A stretch of 48,721 nt of DNA. Source: Bacteroidales bacterium. Lineage in GTDB: Bacteria > Bacteroidota > Bacteroidia > Bacteroidales > UBA932. The position numbers were made by a program, and so were the translations under genes. This document shows positions 41,196-48,435 of the stretch, piece after piece. The stretch is from the NCBI GenBank assembly GCA_017471085.1, contig JAFUWW010000047.1:1-48721 (forward strand), given 5' to 3'. Each line of letters begins with the position of its first letter. Position 1 is the stretch's first letter. Below the pieces are notes generated by a model. It did not search any database, was not told the DNA's origin, and saw only the letters and a list, made by a program, of their open reading frames with translations.

Positions 41196-42047
41196 CTACT
41201 GAAAGTTCCGGCTGGCGAAGGGCAGGGAGAGGCGCAGGGCGGTGTGCCAGTATTCCCAGGTGTGGGCGCCGTTGCGGACACGCAGTTCACAGGGCAGGCC
41301 GGCGCGGCGCATCTTCGTGTACAGGTTCACGGAAAGCATCATCAGCGAATCGTCGTCGCCGCAGTCCAGAAACCATTTCACGGTTTTCAGCGCCCCGATG
41401 GTGGCTTCATCGGCCTGGTCCATAAAGTTGAGGGCGGAATGGTCGCAGACCGACTCGTTGGTGAGGTAGAACTTGCTCTCCTTCTGGGCCGGATCCTGGG
41501 GCTGGGCCCGCTGGCTGTCCAGCCAGGCGCTCATCCCGTACGCGCTGGAGAACAGGTCCGGATGCCGCTGGGCATAGACGATGGTACCGCCGCCGCCCAT
41601 CGACAGGCCCATAATGGCCCGCTGCCCTTTGCTGCCGCCGCAGTGGTACTTGCCTTCCGCATCCGGCAGCAACTCCTGGAAGAAGAAGTCTTCGTAGGGC
41701 CAGTCTTTCACGTTGAAGTAGCCGTTCTGGTAGGCGTTGACATCGGAATCACCGGCGTTGGGCATAATAATTACGGCGGGCCGAAGTTCCCCGGTGGCGA
41801 TGAGTTCATCGGCCACGGCCTTCATTCCGCCTTGCTCGGCCCAGTTGGCGTAGTTGCCGTACAGACCGTGCAGCAGGTAAATCACCGGATATGCCTGCTC
41901 CGGGTTGTATCCTGCAGGGACATACACGTTATACTTGATTTCCGCGCCCAGTTTTTGGCTCTGGATGCTCTCTGTGACAATTTTGCTCTGTGCACCCGCC
42001 GCCATAGCCGCGGCAAGGCCCAGACAAAGGAGGAGGATTCTTTTCAT
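41196..42047 (-). CDS. Secreted esterase (alpha/beta hydrolase, CE1/esterase D-like)
   Basis: ATG at 42047 gives 283 residues with a signal peptide (MKRILLLCLGLAAAMAAGAQ). The fold shows VYVPAGYNPEQAYPVIYLLHGLYG, oxyanion region, nucleophile elbow MGLSMGGGG (Ser), FLDCGDDD (Asp) and RNGAHTWEYW (His). This is the pattern of CE1-like feruloyl/acetyl esterases and of esterase D. Together with GH26 and GH115 it could serve hemicellulose breakdown, but it is not linked to them. The 3' end borders REPIN copy A and the 5' side borders copy B. Confidence 0.88.
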   Translation of the reverse strand: MKRILLLCLGLAAAMAAGAQSKIVTESIQSQKLGAEIKYNVYVPAGYNPEQAYPVIYLLHGLYGNYANWAEQGGMKAVADELIATGELRPAVIIMPNAGDSDVNAYQNGYFNVKDWPYEDFFFQELLPDAEGKYHCGGSKGQRAIMGLSMGGGGTIVYAQRHPDLFSSAYGMSAWLDSQRAQPQDPAQKESKFYLTNESVCDHSALNFMDQADEATIGALKTVKWFLDCGDDDSLMMLSVNLYTKMRRAGLPCELRVRNGAHTWEYWHTALRLSLPFASRNFQ

Positions 42048-42116
42048 ATGTGTAAGCTTCGTTTTTCCAAAGATAGGCATAATCCGTGAATCGGCAAGAA
42101 TTTTTCTAACACGAGC

Positions 42117-42224
42117 CGTGAAGTGGAAGCGCTTGTCAGTCAGTCGATTATCGAAAAGTGTCTCTTCTCTTTCGTTTAGGTATTTTTGCGTAAATTGCTA
42201 ATAATGAGAAGCTTCCATTTCACG
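42117..42224. mobile_element. REPIN-like element, copy B (108 bp), left of the RAYT gene
   Basis: Ends are cgtgaagtggaagcgctt and (right, complement) cgtgaaatggaagctt. The central stem aaaagtgtct / aggtattttt pairs over 10 bp only if G-T wobbles are allowed, which points to pairing as single strand or RNA. The marker tttttgcgtaaa is on the right. It ends 98 bp before the RAYT start. Confidence 0.82.
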
Positions 42225-42322
42225 TTTTTGGAAGGCCGATATTTTGCCGGACTGATAAAGACCGCCTACATTTGCCGACAGACACGCCCGGCGCCTGATT
42301 GCCGGGAATAAAACTTACAGCC

Positions 42323-43249
42323 GTGAAGCACAGGAGATTCAGTAGGGATGTAATGAACCATTGTTACCAAAGGACCGCAGACAGCGGTGTCCTGTTTTAC
42401 AGTTATAGGGACCATCTGGTTTATTTTACGACCTATTGCATCTGTGCCAGACGGTACGACATCCAGGTCCTTGGCCTGTGCCAGATGCCGGACCATGTCC
42501 ACGATTCGACAAAAGCCAGGCGGAAGGAACAACTTGCCTGCTTCAAAAGAGACCTGAACACCTCCTTTTCCCGAGCCTATAATAAGGCGTGGGGGACAAA
42601 GGGACCTGTTTGGGACAGCCCTTTCGGAAGTGCTCCTAAGCACGGTGTGAAACAGATCCGTACCAATCTGGTTTATCTGGGGAACAATCCGGTTGAAAGG
42701 ATTCTTGTAAAAACGGCCGGGCAGTACCGGTGGAACTTCCTGGCTTACAGCCAATCGGACCATCCCTTCTCCGAGCCGCTCGTTGTCAGGGAAGCCTCCT
42801 GGCATCTGCGAAAGGCAATCAAGGAAGTGAAGGCTCAGTTCAAAGCCGGAAAGCCGATGACTTATGGCCAGCTGAACAGGCTGTACGCTCCCTTGCTGCC
42901 AAAGGAAGCCCATCAGCTGACGGATTTTATTATCGGCGTTTACAATGTTATTGATTATCAAGCGGTCCAAGCGTACTTTGGCGGTTATGACAATATGATG
43001 GCCGCTATGCAGGCCACTACCGGAAACGGATACGACTTGAAAGAAAACTTCGTAGGCAAATCAGACGCGGTCTACTACCAGATGACATCCGTCCTCCTGC
43101 GGGAACTCAAACTGGCCGATATCCACGATATCCTGTCCTTCACTGCGGAGGAAAAGTACGGAGCATTCCAACTCCTGCGCAGGGAAACCAATGCCCTGTC
43201 AGACCAGATAGCCAAGTTTTTGCACCTGCCGCTTAAAAAGAACCGGTAG
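42323..43249 (+). CDS. REP-associated tyrosine transposase (RAYT, IS200-like Y1 HUH enzyme)
   Basis: GTG at 42323 gives 308 residues (VKHRRFSRDVMNHCYQRT); ATG at 42353 or TTG at 42299 are alternatives. It carries the Y1 HUH-nuclease core: DHLVYFTTYC, the HUH motif QMPDHVHDS, and the candidate nucleophile Tyr in FSRAYNKAWG. NLVYLGNNPVERILVKTAG and YRWNFLAYSQSDHPF follow, typical of Bacteroidota RAYTs. The C-terminal about 130 residues form an extra helical domain of unknown role. RAYTs are single-copy, domesticated relatives of IS200/IS605 transposases that mobilise REP/REPIN sequences. The flanking elements B and C fit this directly. Confidence 0.88.
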   Translation: MKHRRFSRDVMNHCYQRTADSGVLFYSYRDHLVYFTTYCICARRYDIQVLGLCQMPDHVHDSTKARRKEQLACFKRDLNTSFSRAYNKAWGTKGPVWDSPFGSAPKHGVKQIRTNLVYLGNNPVERILVKTAGQYRWNFLAYSQSDHPFSEPLVVREASWHLRKAIKEVKAQFKAGKPMTYGQLNRLYAPLLPKEAHQLTDFIIGVYNVIDYQAVQAYFGGYDNMMAAMQATTGNGYDLKENFVGKSDAVYYQMTSVLLRELKLADIHDILSFTAEEKYGAFQLLRRETNALSDQIAKFLHLPLKKNR

Positions 43250-43367
43250 GTCGATATCGGCCACTCCCTGAACCGTCGGCTGCTCCTTGAACCGCACCAT
43301 TTCCCGAGTCGTCGGCACTCCCTGGGAATGGAGCCCAGCCGCCCGATGGAAGGACTGCTCACATACG
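43250..43367. other. Intergenic stretch without a recognised gene
   Basis: Between the RAYT stop and repeat C no coding frame is supported. The words gtcggc and cactccctg each occur twice here, which may be remnants of an older repeat. Confidence 0.4.
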
Positions 43368-43475
43368 CGTGAAATGGAAATAACTGATTCATAGTATTTT
43401 ATGAAATAGTGTCTGTCCGAATCCGGATAGACACTATTGTGTAAATGGCTCAAAATAAGGCGCTTCCATTTCACG
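43368..43475. mobile_element. REPIN-like element, copy C (108 bp), right of the RAYT gene
   Basis: Both ends read cgtgaaatggaa (right end on the complement, where it continues gcgcc). The central stem aatagtgtct / agacactatt is perfect and is extended by tccg / cgga. The marker ttgtgtaaa is on the right, so it has the same orientation as copy B. Confidence 0.83.
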
Positions 43476-43559
43476 CTTAAGACGAAACTGTAGTCCTATT
43501 CCAGAACGCCAATACAAGTGAGCCGATGAAATGGAGCGGAGCCAGGCCGTGGCGGCGGA

Positions 43560-43808
43560 TCAGAGGTGCAGGAGCCAGTTTTTGGCGCGGCGGATCCAGG
43601 AAAGGAGAACGGTGTCCAGAGGACGGCCTGCGGGGGCAATCAGGTGGAGACCGTTGCCCACGAGATTCATGGGCTGGACCCCATCCCGGAGGCGCGTAAC
43701 ATCCTGGCCGATGGCTTTCCGGCTCTGGTTGAGATCCCTGGAAACGGCCCGGCGGGCGACCTCCAGTTCTTCCAGGTTGGAAATCTGGTGCAGGTTTTCC
43801 CTTTTCAT
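43560..43808 (-). CDS. Small protein of unknown function after a holin-like gene (82 aa)
   Basis: ATG at 43808 gives 82 residues. It begins MKRENLHQISNLEELEVARRAV and continues with a basic helical stretch and an amphipathic C-terminal end (SWIRRAKNWLLHL). No family is recognised. It overlaps the holin-like gene by 4 nt and is the last of a three-gene run (YtxH, holin-like, this), so it probably works with them at the membrane. Confidence 0.7.
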   Translation of the reverse strand: MKRENLHQISNLEELEVARRAVSRDLNQSRKAIGQDVTRLRDGVQPMNLVGNGLHLIAPAGRPLDTVLLSWIRRAKNWLLHL

Positions 43809-44161
43809 GCCTGATCCTCCTCTTCGAACAGAATGCCGGCAAACAGTTTCACGAAACCGTTCACGAACAGTTTCTTCCGGAGCAGGAACAGCACGGCGGT
43901 AAGGACGGCGAAGACCCCCGCCATGATGAAGGCGCCGGCAATGTAACTGCCGGTCCATCGGCCCAGCAGCAGGACGCAGCCGGCGGCCAGGGCCAGCAGC
44001 ACTACCGACAGGGAGATGACGACCAGCAGCATGGACAACACCTGGCCCAGGGAGAGGGAAAGGCCCTTCGTCACCTTGAGCTTAAGGTCGTCCACTTGCA
44101 GGTCTACATACGCTTTGGCATCGGCGGCCAGGTCCTGCAGGGTTTTGTTCAGATCGGTCAT
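43805..44161 (-). CDS. Holin-superfamily membrane protein (phage holin 3_6 type)
   Basis: The 118-residue protein has an amphipathic N-terminal helix (DLAADAKAYVDLQVDDLKLK) and two adjacent membrane helices (about 36-62 and 70-92). It is of the PF07332-like 'phage holin family' that is common in chromosomal operons with YtxH proteins; no phage genes are nearby, so a lysis role is unlikely. It overlaps both neighbours by 4 nt. A part in envelope stress or membrane organisation is the usual suggestion; evidence is by context only. Confidence 0.8.
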   Translation of the reverse strand: MTDLNKTLQDLAADAKAYVDLQVDDLKLKVTKGLSLSLGQVLSMLLVVISLSVVLLALAAGCVLLLGRWTGSYIAGAFIMAGVFAVLTAVLFLLRKKLFVNGFVKLFAGILFEEEDQA

Positions 44162-44514
44162 GCCTGCCCGGATTCCTGTTCGTCCACCTGGGCCTCCGGG
44201 GTGTCCGGGGTCAGGGCTTTCTCCAGCTGTTCCAGCTTTTGCAGCAGGGCCTGGCGGACGTCTTCCTTGAGGTCGGCGCCCTGTTCCAGGAGGGAACGCT
44301 TGAGGGCGTTCATTTCCTTGCGGGCGTAGCGGTAACGGACATGGGCGCCATGGGCGGCATCCCCGACGAATTCTTTGGCGTCGTCATAGCCTTCTGCGGC
44401 GGCTTCCTTGATTTTCCGGCGGGTTTCCTCCCCCTTGTCGGGAGCGAACAGGATACCCAGCAGGGCGCCCGTTGCGGCACCTGCGATGAAGCCAAGCAAA
44501 GATTCGGATTTCAT
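44158..44514 (-). CDS. YtxH domain protein
   Basis: The 118-residue protein starts MKSESLLGFIAGAATGALLG then ILFAPDKGEETRRKI, the YtxH signature of a glycine-rich membrane helix followed by APxxGxxxR. The rest is a charged helical tail. YtxH-type proteins are induced by general stress in other bacteria; the molecular role is unknown. It leads the three-gene run and lies 12 nt downstream of pyrH, perhaps in one transcript. Confidence 0.87.
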   Translation of the reverse strand: MKSESLLGFIAGAATGALLGILFAPDKGEETRRKIKEAAAEGYDDAKEFVGDAAHGAHVRYRYARKEMNALKRSLLEQGADLKEDVRQALLQKLEQLEKALTPDTPEAQVDEQESGQA

Positions 44515-44526
44515 AAGGCAGAAAGA

Positions 44527-45231
44527 TTAAGGGTGTACAAGGGTTCCCACTTTTTCTCCGTTCAGGAGTTTGGTGAGGTTGCCTGTCTGATTCATGTCGA
44601 AGACGATGATGGGCATGTTGCCGTCGGAGCAGAGGGCGAAGGCCGTCTGGTCCATCACCTTCAGGTGGCGGCGGATGGCCTCGTCAAAAGTGAGCTCTTC
44701 GTATTTGACGGCAGAGGGGTCCTTTTCCGGATCGGCCGTATAAACACCATCTACCCGGGTGCCTTTCAGCAGGGCGTCGGCGCCGATTTCCAGGGCGCGG
44801 AGGGCTGCGCCGCTGTCGGTGGTGAAGAACGGGTTGCCGGTTCCGCCGGCGATGAGGGCCACGCCGCCCCGCTCCATCACTTTCACGGCATCGTCCCGCA
44901 TGTAATACTTGGCGACGGGTTCCATGGGAGTGGCGGTGAAGACCTGGGCCTCCACGCCTTCTTCCTTGATGAACATGGAAAGGGCCAGGGAGTTGATGAC
45001 GGTGGCCAGCATGCCCATCTTGTCGCCGTCGACCCGGTCGAAGCCTTTGCCTACGCCCTGCAGGCCGCGGAAGATGTTTCCGCCGCCGTTCACGATGGCA
45101 ATCTGCAGGCCGGCCTTGGCGGCAGAAGCGATCTCTTTCGCATATTTTTCCAGCCAGGCTGTATCCAGTCCCTTTCCGGCGGAACCACCGAGGCTTTCGC
45201 CACTTAACTTAAGAAGTACCCTCTTATACAT
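44527..45231 (-). CDS. pyrH: UMP kinase
   Basis: ATG at 45231 gives 234 residues starting MYKRVLLKLSGESLGG; the longer open frame upstream would run into the divergent gene. Signatures are IVNGGGNIFRG, DKMGMLATVINSLAL, AGGTGNPFFTTDSGAALRA, KGTRVDGVYTADP and MDQTAFALCSDGNMPIIVFD, all typical of bacterial hexameric PyrH. It phosphorylates UMP to UDP in pyrimidine synthesis. A TACTTTTG -7 box (minus strand, 45261-45254) with a CTTG 20 bp further up is a plausible promoter. Confidence 0.96.
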   Translation of the reverse strand: MYKRVLLKLSGESLGGSAGKGLDTAWLEKYAKEIASAAKAGLQIAIVNGGGNIFRGLQGVGKGFDRVDGDKMGMLATVINSLALSMFIKEEGVEAQVFTATPMEPVAKYYMRDDAVKVMERGGVALIAGGTGNPFFTTDSGAALRALEIGADALLKGTRVDGVYTADPEKDPSAVKYEELTFDEAIRRHLKVMDQTAFALCSDGNMPIIVFDMNQTGNLTKLLNGEKVGTLVHP

Positions 45232-45253
45232 AGTTTTCAGTTTTATTCTGTAA

Positions 45254-45302
45254 CAAAAGTATCGAAATATTGGGAAACTTCCAAGAAAGATTCCTATATT
45301 TG
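45254..45302. promoter_or_regulatory. Divergent pyrH / sdhC promoters
   Basis: On the minus strand TACTTTTG (45261-45254) with CTTG 20 bp upstream serves pyrH. On the plus strand TATATTTG (45295-45302) lies 29 nt before the sdhC start. Both match TAnnTTTG. Confidence 0.5.
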
Positions 45303-45331
45303 CATACTTGAATATTAACTGAACAACAATA

Positions 45332-46093
45332 ATGGCTAATTTTCTAACCTCCTCCATCGGCAAGAAGTTCATCCAGAGCGTCAGCGGCGCTTTCCTCATC
45401 ATCTTCCTGCTCCTTCACGGTACCATTAATTTCTTCTCCGTCATCGACTCCATGCGCGGTGTCTTCGGCAAGGTAGCCGCAGACGCTTCTCCGTTCACCC
45501 ACGGAGACGGCTGGTTTCAGCTGGGCTGCGACTTCATGGCTTCCCCGGTGATCGACATCATGGTCCCCATCCTGGCCCTCGGTTTCCTGATCCACATTGT
45601 CTACGGCATCTGGCTCAGCTATGAGAACCTCAAGAAACGCGGCGGTTACAAGCGCTACGAGGTTGCCTCCAAGGCCAAGAACGACAGCTGGAGCGCCAAG
45701 AACATGGCCGTCCTGGGCATCATCGTGCTGGGCTTCCTCTGCTTCCATCTCACCCACTTCTGGGCCAAGATGCAGCTCCGTGAATTCATGGGAGGCGAGG
45801 CCGAGAATCCGTACTATCTGCTGATCGCCACCTTCAGGAACTGGTGGGTCGTAGCTCTGTACATCGTGTGGTTCGTCGCCATCTGGCTGCACCTCAACCA
45901 CGGTTTCTGGAGCATGTTCCAGACCATCGGCTGGAATAACAAGAAATGGCTCAAGAGACTCAAGGTAATCGGCACCATCGTTGCCACCATCATCATCCTG
46001 CTGTTCGTCTGCACCGCCGTGAACGCTTTCATCGAGGCCAACTTCACCACGGCATCGGCCCAGTGGACCCAGGCACTTGTTGCAAATTTTTAA
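45332..46093 (+). CDS. sdhC: Succinate dehydrogenase / fumarate reductase cytochrome b subunit
   Basis: The 253-residue membrane protein has five helices and the conserved His residues of the diheme B-type subunit (FLLLHGTINFF, GFLIHIVYGIW, FHLTHFW, WLHLNHGFWSMFQ). It anchors the flavoprotein and iron-sulfur subunits and passes electrons between menaquinone and succinate/fumarate. In Bacteroidota it normally leads an sdhCAB (frdCAB) operon. Here sdhA and sdhB do not follow; the next unit is the trp leader. No lesion is seen in the gene, so the other subunits are probably elsewhere. Confidence 0.93.
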   Translation: MANFLTSSIGKKFIQSVSGAFLIIFLLLHGTINFFSVIDSMRGVFGKVAADASPFTHGDGWFQLGCDFMASPVIDIMVPILALGFLIHIVYGIWLSYENLKKRGGYKRYEVASKAKNDSWSAKNMAVLGIIVLGFLCFHLTHFWAKMQLREFMGGEAENPYYLLIATFRNWWVVALYIVWFVAIWLHLNHGFWSMFQTIGWNNKKWLKRLKVIGTIVATIIILLFVCTAVNAFIEANFTTASAQWTQALVANF

Positions 46094-46101
46094 TTTAATT
46101 C

Positions 46102-46132
46102 TTGCATTTGTAATTTTTATTCCACATCTTTG
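46102..46132 (+). promoter_or_regulatory. Putative promoter of the trp leader transcript
   Basis: CTTG/TTG at 46101-46104 and CATCTTTG at 46125-46132 (one mismatch to TAnnTTTG) are 20 bp apart. Transcription would start only a few bases before the leader ATG at 46141. Confidence 0.4.
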
Positions 46133-46140
46133 TGGCAGAT

Positions 46141-46197
46141 ATGAGAACGAATACGGTCAATAACTCCTGGTGGCGCACTTGCAGATCAATCCTGTAA
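46141..46197 (+). CDS. trpL: trp leader peptide (18 aa, two adjacent Trp codons)
   Basis: The ORF ATG 46141 to TAA 46195-46197 encodes MRTNTVNNSWWRTCRSIL. Trp codons 10 and 11 (46168-46173) abut the start of segment 1 of the attenuator, and the stop codon lies in segment 2. Trp is the rarest residue in proteins, so a WW in an 18-residue peptide upstream of a trpB gene with a terminator is strong evidence for a regulatory leader. The peptide itself has no further role. Function is inferred from structure and position. Confidence 0.85.
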   Translation: MRTNTVNNSWWRTCRSIL

Positions 46198-46264
46198 GTC
46201 GCGTCGCCGTAGTTTTCCATACATATAAAGGTGGCCTGCTGACTTACAGCAGGCCATTTTTTTT
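46172..46264 (+). promoter_or_regulatory. Transcription attenuator of trpB
   Basis: Four segments can be drawn. Segment 1 (46172-46184, ggcgcacttgcag) pairs with segment 2 (46192-46208, ctgtaagt and the outer cgcc). Segment 2 (ctgtaagtc, 46192-46200) can instead pair with segment 3 (gacttacag, 46241-46249) over nine perfect base pairs. Segment 3 overlaps the terminator loop and its 3' arm. The terminator is ggcctgctg / cagcaggcc (46233-46255) with a run of eight T. A ribosome stalled at the Trp codons covers segment 1 and frees 2 to pair with 3, blocking termination. A ribosome at the stop codon covers 2, so the terminator forms. Confidence 0.85.
46233..46264 (+). terminator. Attenuator terminator hairpin
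   Basis: A perfect 9-bp stem (10 bp with the closing T-A pair) with loop actta is followed by T8 at 46257-46264, 30 nt before the trpB start. Confidence 0.9.
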
Positions 46265-46294
46265 GTGAATTTTCAATGCTTAACAAATACAATT

Positions 46295-47659
46295 ATGAGA
46301 CAGAAAAAATTCTTGCTCCCGGAATCTGAGATTCCCACCCATTTCTTCAACATCCAGGCTGTCATGCCCAACAAGCCGCTTCCTTTCCTGCATCCGGCCA
46401 CCAGGCAGCCGCTGAAGCCCGAAGACCTGTATCCCATCTTCTGCAAGGTCTGCGCCGACCAGGAGCTGAACCAGACCGACGAGTGGATCCCCATCCCGGA
46501 GGCTGTCCGCGAGCAGTATGCCGCCTACCGCTGCACTCCGCTGGTGCGGGCCTATGAACTGGAGGAGGCCCTGGGCACCCCGGCCCACATCTACTTCAAG
46601 AACGAGAGCGTGAGCCCGGCCGGAAGCCACAAGCTGAATTCCGCCATCGCCCAGGCCTATTACGCCAAGGAGCAGGGTGTGACCAACCTCACCACCGAAA
46701 CCGGCGCCGGCCAGTGGGGCGGTGCGCTCAGCTATGCCACCAAGAAATTCGGCATCGACTGCGCCGTGTATATGGTCAAGGTGAGTTATGAGCAGAAGCC
46801 TTTCCGTCGCTCCATCATGCAGGCTTTCGGTGCGGCCGTCACCCCCTCCCCGTCCATGTCCACCCGCGCCGGAAAAGACATCATCACCCGCAACCCCAAC
46901 GACCAGGGTTCCCTGGGCTGCGCTATTTCAGAGGCCATCGAACTGGCGATGTCCACGCCCAACTGCAAGTATGCCCTGGGTTCCGTGCTCAATCACGTGT
47001 GTCTGCACCAGACGGTGATCGGCCTGGAAGCGGAAAAGCAGATGGCCCTCGCCGGCGAGTATCCCGACATCGTGATCGGCTGCTTCGGCGGCGGATCCAA
47101 CTTCTCCGGCATCTCGTTCCCGTTCATGCGTCACAACATCCAGGACGGCAAGAAGACCCGATTCATCGCGGCCGAGCCCTATTCCTGCCCCAAACTCACC
47201 CGCGGCAAGTTCGAGTACGACTTCGGTGACGAGGCCGGTATGACCCCGCTGCTGCCGATGTACACCCTGGGCCACTCCTTCAAGCCGGCCTCCATCCACG
47301 CCGGTGGCCTCCGCTATCACGGTGCGGGTGTGATCCTGTCCCAGCTGATGAAAGACGGCTTCATGGAAGCGGTGGATATCGAACAGAAAGATTCCTTCTC
47401 CGCCGGCGTGCTGTTCGCCCGCGCGGAAGGCATCATCCCTGCTCCGGAAAGTTGCCACGCCATTGCCGCCACCATCCGGGAGGCCCTCAAATGCAAGGAA
47501 ACCGGAGAGGCCAAGACCATCCTCTTCAACCTTTCCGGCCACGGCTTCGTGGACATGAGCGCCTACGACAGCTACTTCTCCGGCGAAATGCAGAACTACC
47601 ACGTCACCGAAGAAGACCTGGCCAAGTTCATCCAGAGCGCCGATGTCCTGAATCAGTAA
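46295..47659 (+). CDS. trpB: Tryptophan synthase beta chain, TrpB2 type
   Basis: ATG at 46295 gives 454 residues. The PLP Lys is in SPAGSHKLNSAIAQAYYAKE; the phosphate-binding loop is GCFGGGSNFSG; TETGAGQWGGALSYA and SAGLHAGGLRYHG-like (SIHAGGLRYHGAG) segments follow. Length and the GSHKLN wording match the TrpB2 (TIGR01415-like) subgroup rather than the about 400-residue TrpB1. TrpB2 enzymes join indole and serine to make tryptophan and often work without TrpA. No trpA or other trp gene is nearby. Expression is probably governed by the upstream leader attenuator, so it responds to tryptophan supply. Confidence 0.93.
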   Translation: MRQKKFLLPESEIPTHFFNIQAVMPNKPLPFLHPATRQPLKPEDLYPIFCKVCADQELNQTDEWIPIPEAVREQYAAYRCTPLVRAYELEEALGTPAHIYFKNESVSPAGSHKLNSAIAQAYYAKEQGVTNLTTETGAGQWGGALSYATKKFGIDCAVYMVKVSYEQKPFRRSIMQAFGAAVTPSPSMSTRAGKDIITRNPNDQGSLGCAISEAIELAMSTPNCKYALGSVLNHVCLHQTVIGLEAEKQMALAGEYPDIVIGCFGGGSNFSGISFPFMRHNIQDGKKTRFIAAEPYSCPKLTRGKFEYDFGDEAGMTPLLPMYTLGHSFKPASIHAGGLRYHGAGVILSQLMKDGFMEAVDIEQKDSFSAGVLFARAEGIIPAPESCHAIAATIREALKCKETGEAKTILFNLSGHGFVDMSAYDSYFSGEMQNYHVTEEDLAKFIQSADVLNQ

Positions 47660-47662
47660 CCC

Positions 47663-47771
47663 CGTGAAATAGAACTGACTGAATATCAGCATATTATCAA
47701 AAATCGCCCAGGAAGGTGCTTCCCGGGCGATTTTGCGTAAACAATTCATACAGAAGCTGTTGTATTTCACG
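47663..47771. mobile_element. REPIN-like element, copy D (109 bp)
   Basis: Ends are cgtgaaatagaac and (right, complement) cgtgaaatacaac. The central stem is aaaatcgccc / gggcgatttt: its sequence differs from the other copies in both arms but the pairing is kept. The marker ttttgcgtaaa is on the right, as in B and C. It fills the gap between convergent trpB and thiN and could serve both as a terminator. Confidence 0.78.
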
Positions 47772-47789
47772 GCTTCTGGAGGCGACCGG

Positions 47790-48434
47790 TCAATCCACCA
47801 TCACCAGGGCCGATGAGGGGTGCGAGAAATGCAGAGACACGACCGGAGCGGTGGTGCGGTTGAGGGTGGCTTTCCACCAGGCGTCGAAGACGACGTCGTC
47901 CAGCGGCCACTGGAGCCCTTCAGAAGTGATCCGGAGGGAATTGTCTGCCGAAAAGATGGAAATCCTGCGTCCTTCTCCCAAATGGAGGTCGCAGGAATCC
48001 GTTATGGCAAAGGCGGTTCCGAAGTCGGAGACCATATCTACGCGGATGTCGCCCAGCTGAAACTGCCGGGTGTATTCCATCAGCAGGCCCAGATTGCCGA
48101 TGGTATGGTCCTCACGCAGTCCCGTGGCGCCCAGGATGTGGATGTCCGTGACTTCCGGATAATGGGCGAGGACATACTTCATGGCCTTGGTCTGGTCGTT
48201 GTAATCCTGCTCATCCACCTTCACTACCAGGGAGGCGTACTTGGCCTGGACATCGGCCGGCAGGGAGTCCATGTCGCCGATCACGGCGGCAGGCTGCCTT
48301 TCCCCTTTGAAATGGTCCAGATAATTGAGCAGGGCGCCGTCGCAGCATACGACGGCATCGGCACTCTCCAGCAAGTAAAGAGGATAGGCCGATGTGGGAA
48401 AGAGCCCGTTGCCCAGGATAACCACCTGTTCCAT
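47790..48434 (-). CDS. thiN: Thiamine pyrophosphokinase
   Basis: ATG at 48434 gives 214 residues; the longer open frame runs into fmt. Motifs are VVCCDGALLNYL, AVIGDMDSL, DEQDYNDQTKAMKY (Asp, Lys) and GATGLREDHTIGNLGLL, which define TPK: it moves a pyrophosphate from ATP to thiamine. The C-terminal beta domain (SDFGTAFAI, GRRISIFSAD) is present. It starts one nt after the fmt stop, so the two genes share a transcript. Confidence 0.93.
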   Translation of the reverse strand: MEQVVILGNGLFPTSAYPLYLLESADAVVCCDGALLNYLDHFKGERQPAAVIGDMDSLPADVQAKYASLVVKVDEQDYNDQTKAMKYVLAHYPEVTDIHILGATGLREDHTIGNLGLLMEYTRQFQLGDIRVDMVSDFGTAFAITDSCDLHLGEGRRISIFSADNSLRITSEGLQWPLDDVVFDAWWKATLNRTTAPVVSLHFSHPSSALVMVD

Positions 48435-48435
48435 C

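Noticed and set aside
43199..43474. 91-codon ORF starting MKWKRLILSHLHNS
   Set aside because: Its start is simply the translated terminal repeat of element C. Similar 'KWKR' starts arise from copies A and B.
43805..44161. Holin-like gene as a sign of a prophage
   Set aside because: No capsid, tail, integrase or lysis genes are near, and the gene is fused in an operon with YtxH next to pyrH.
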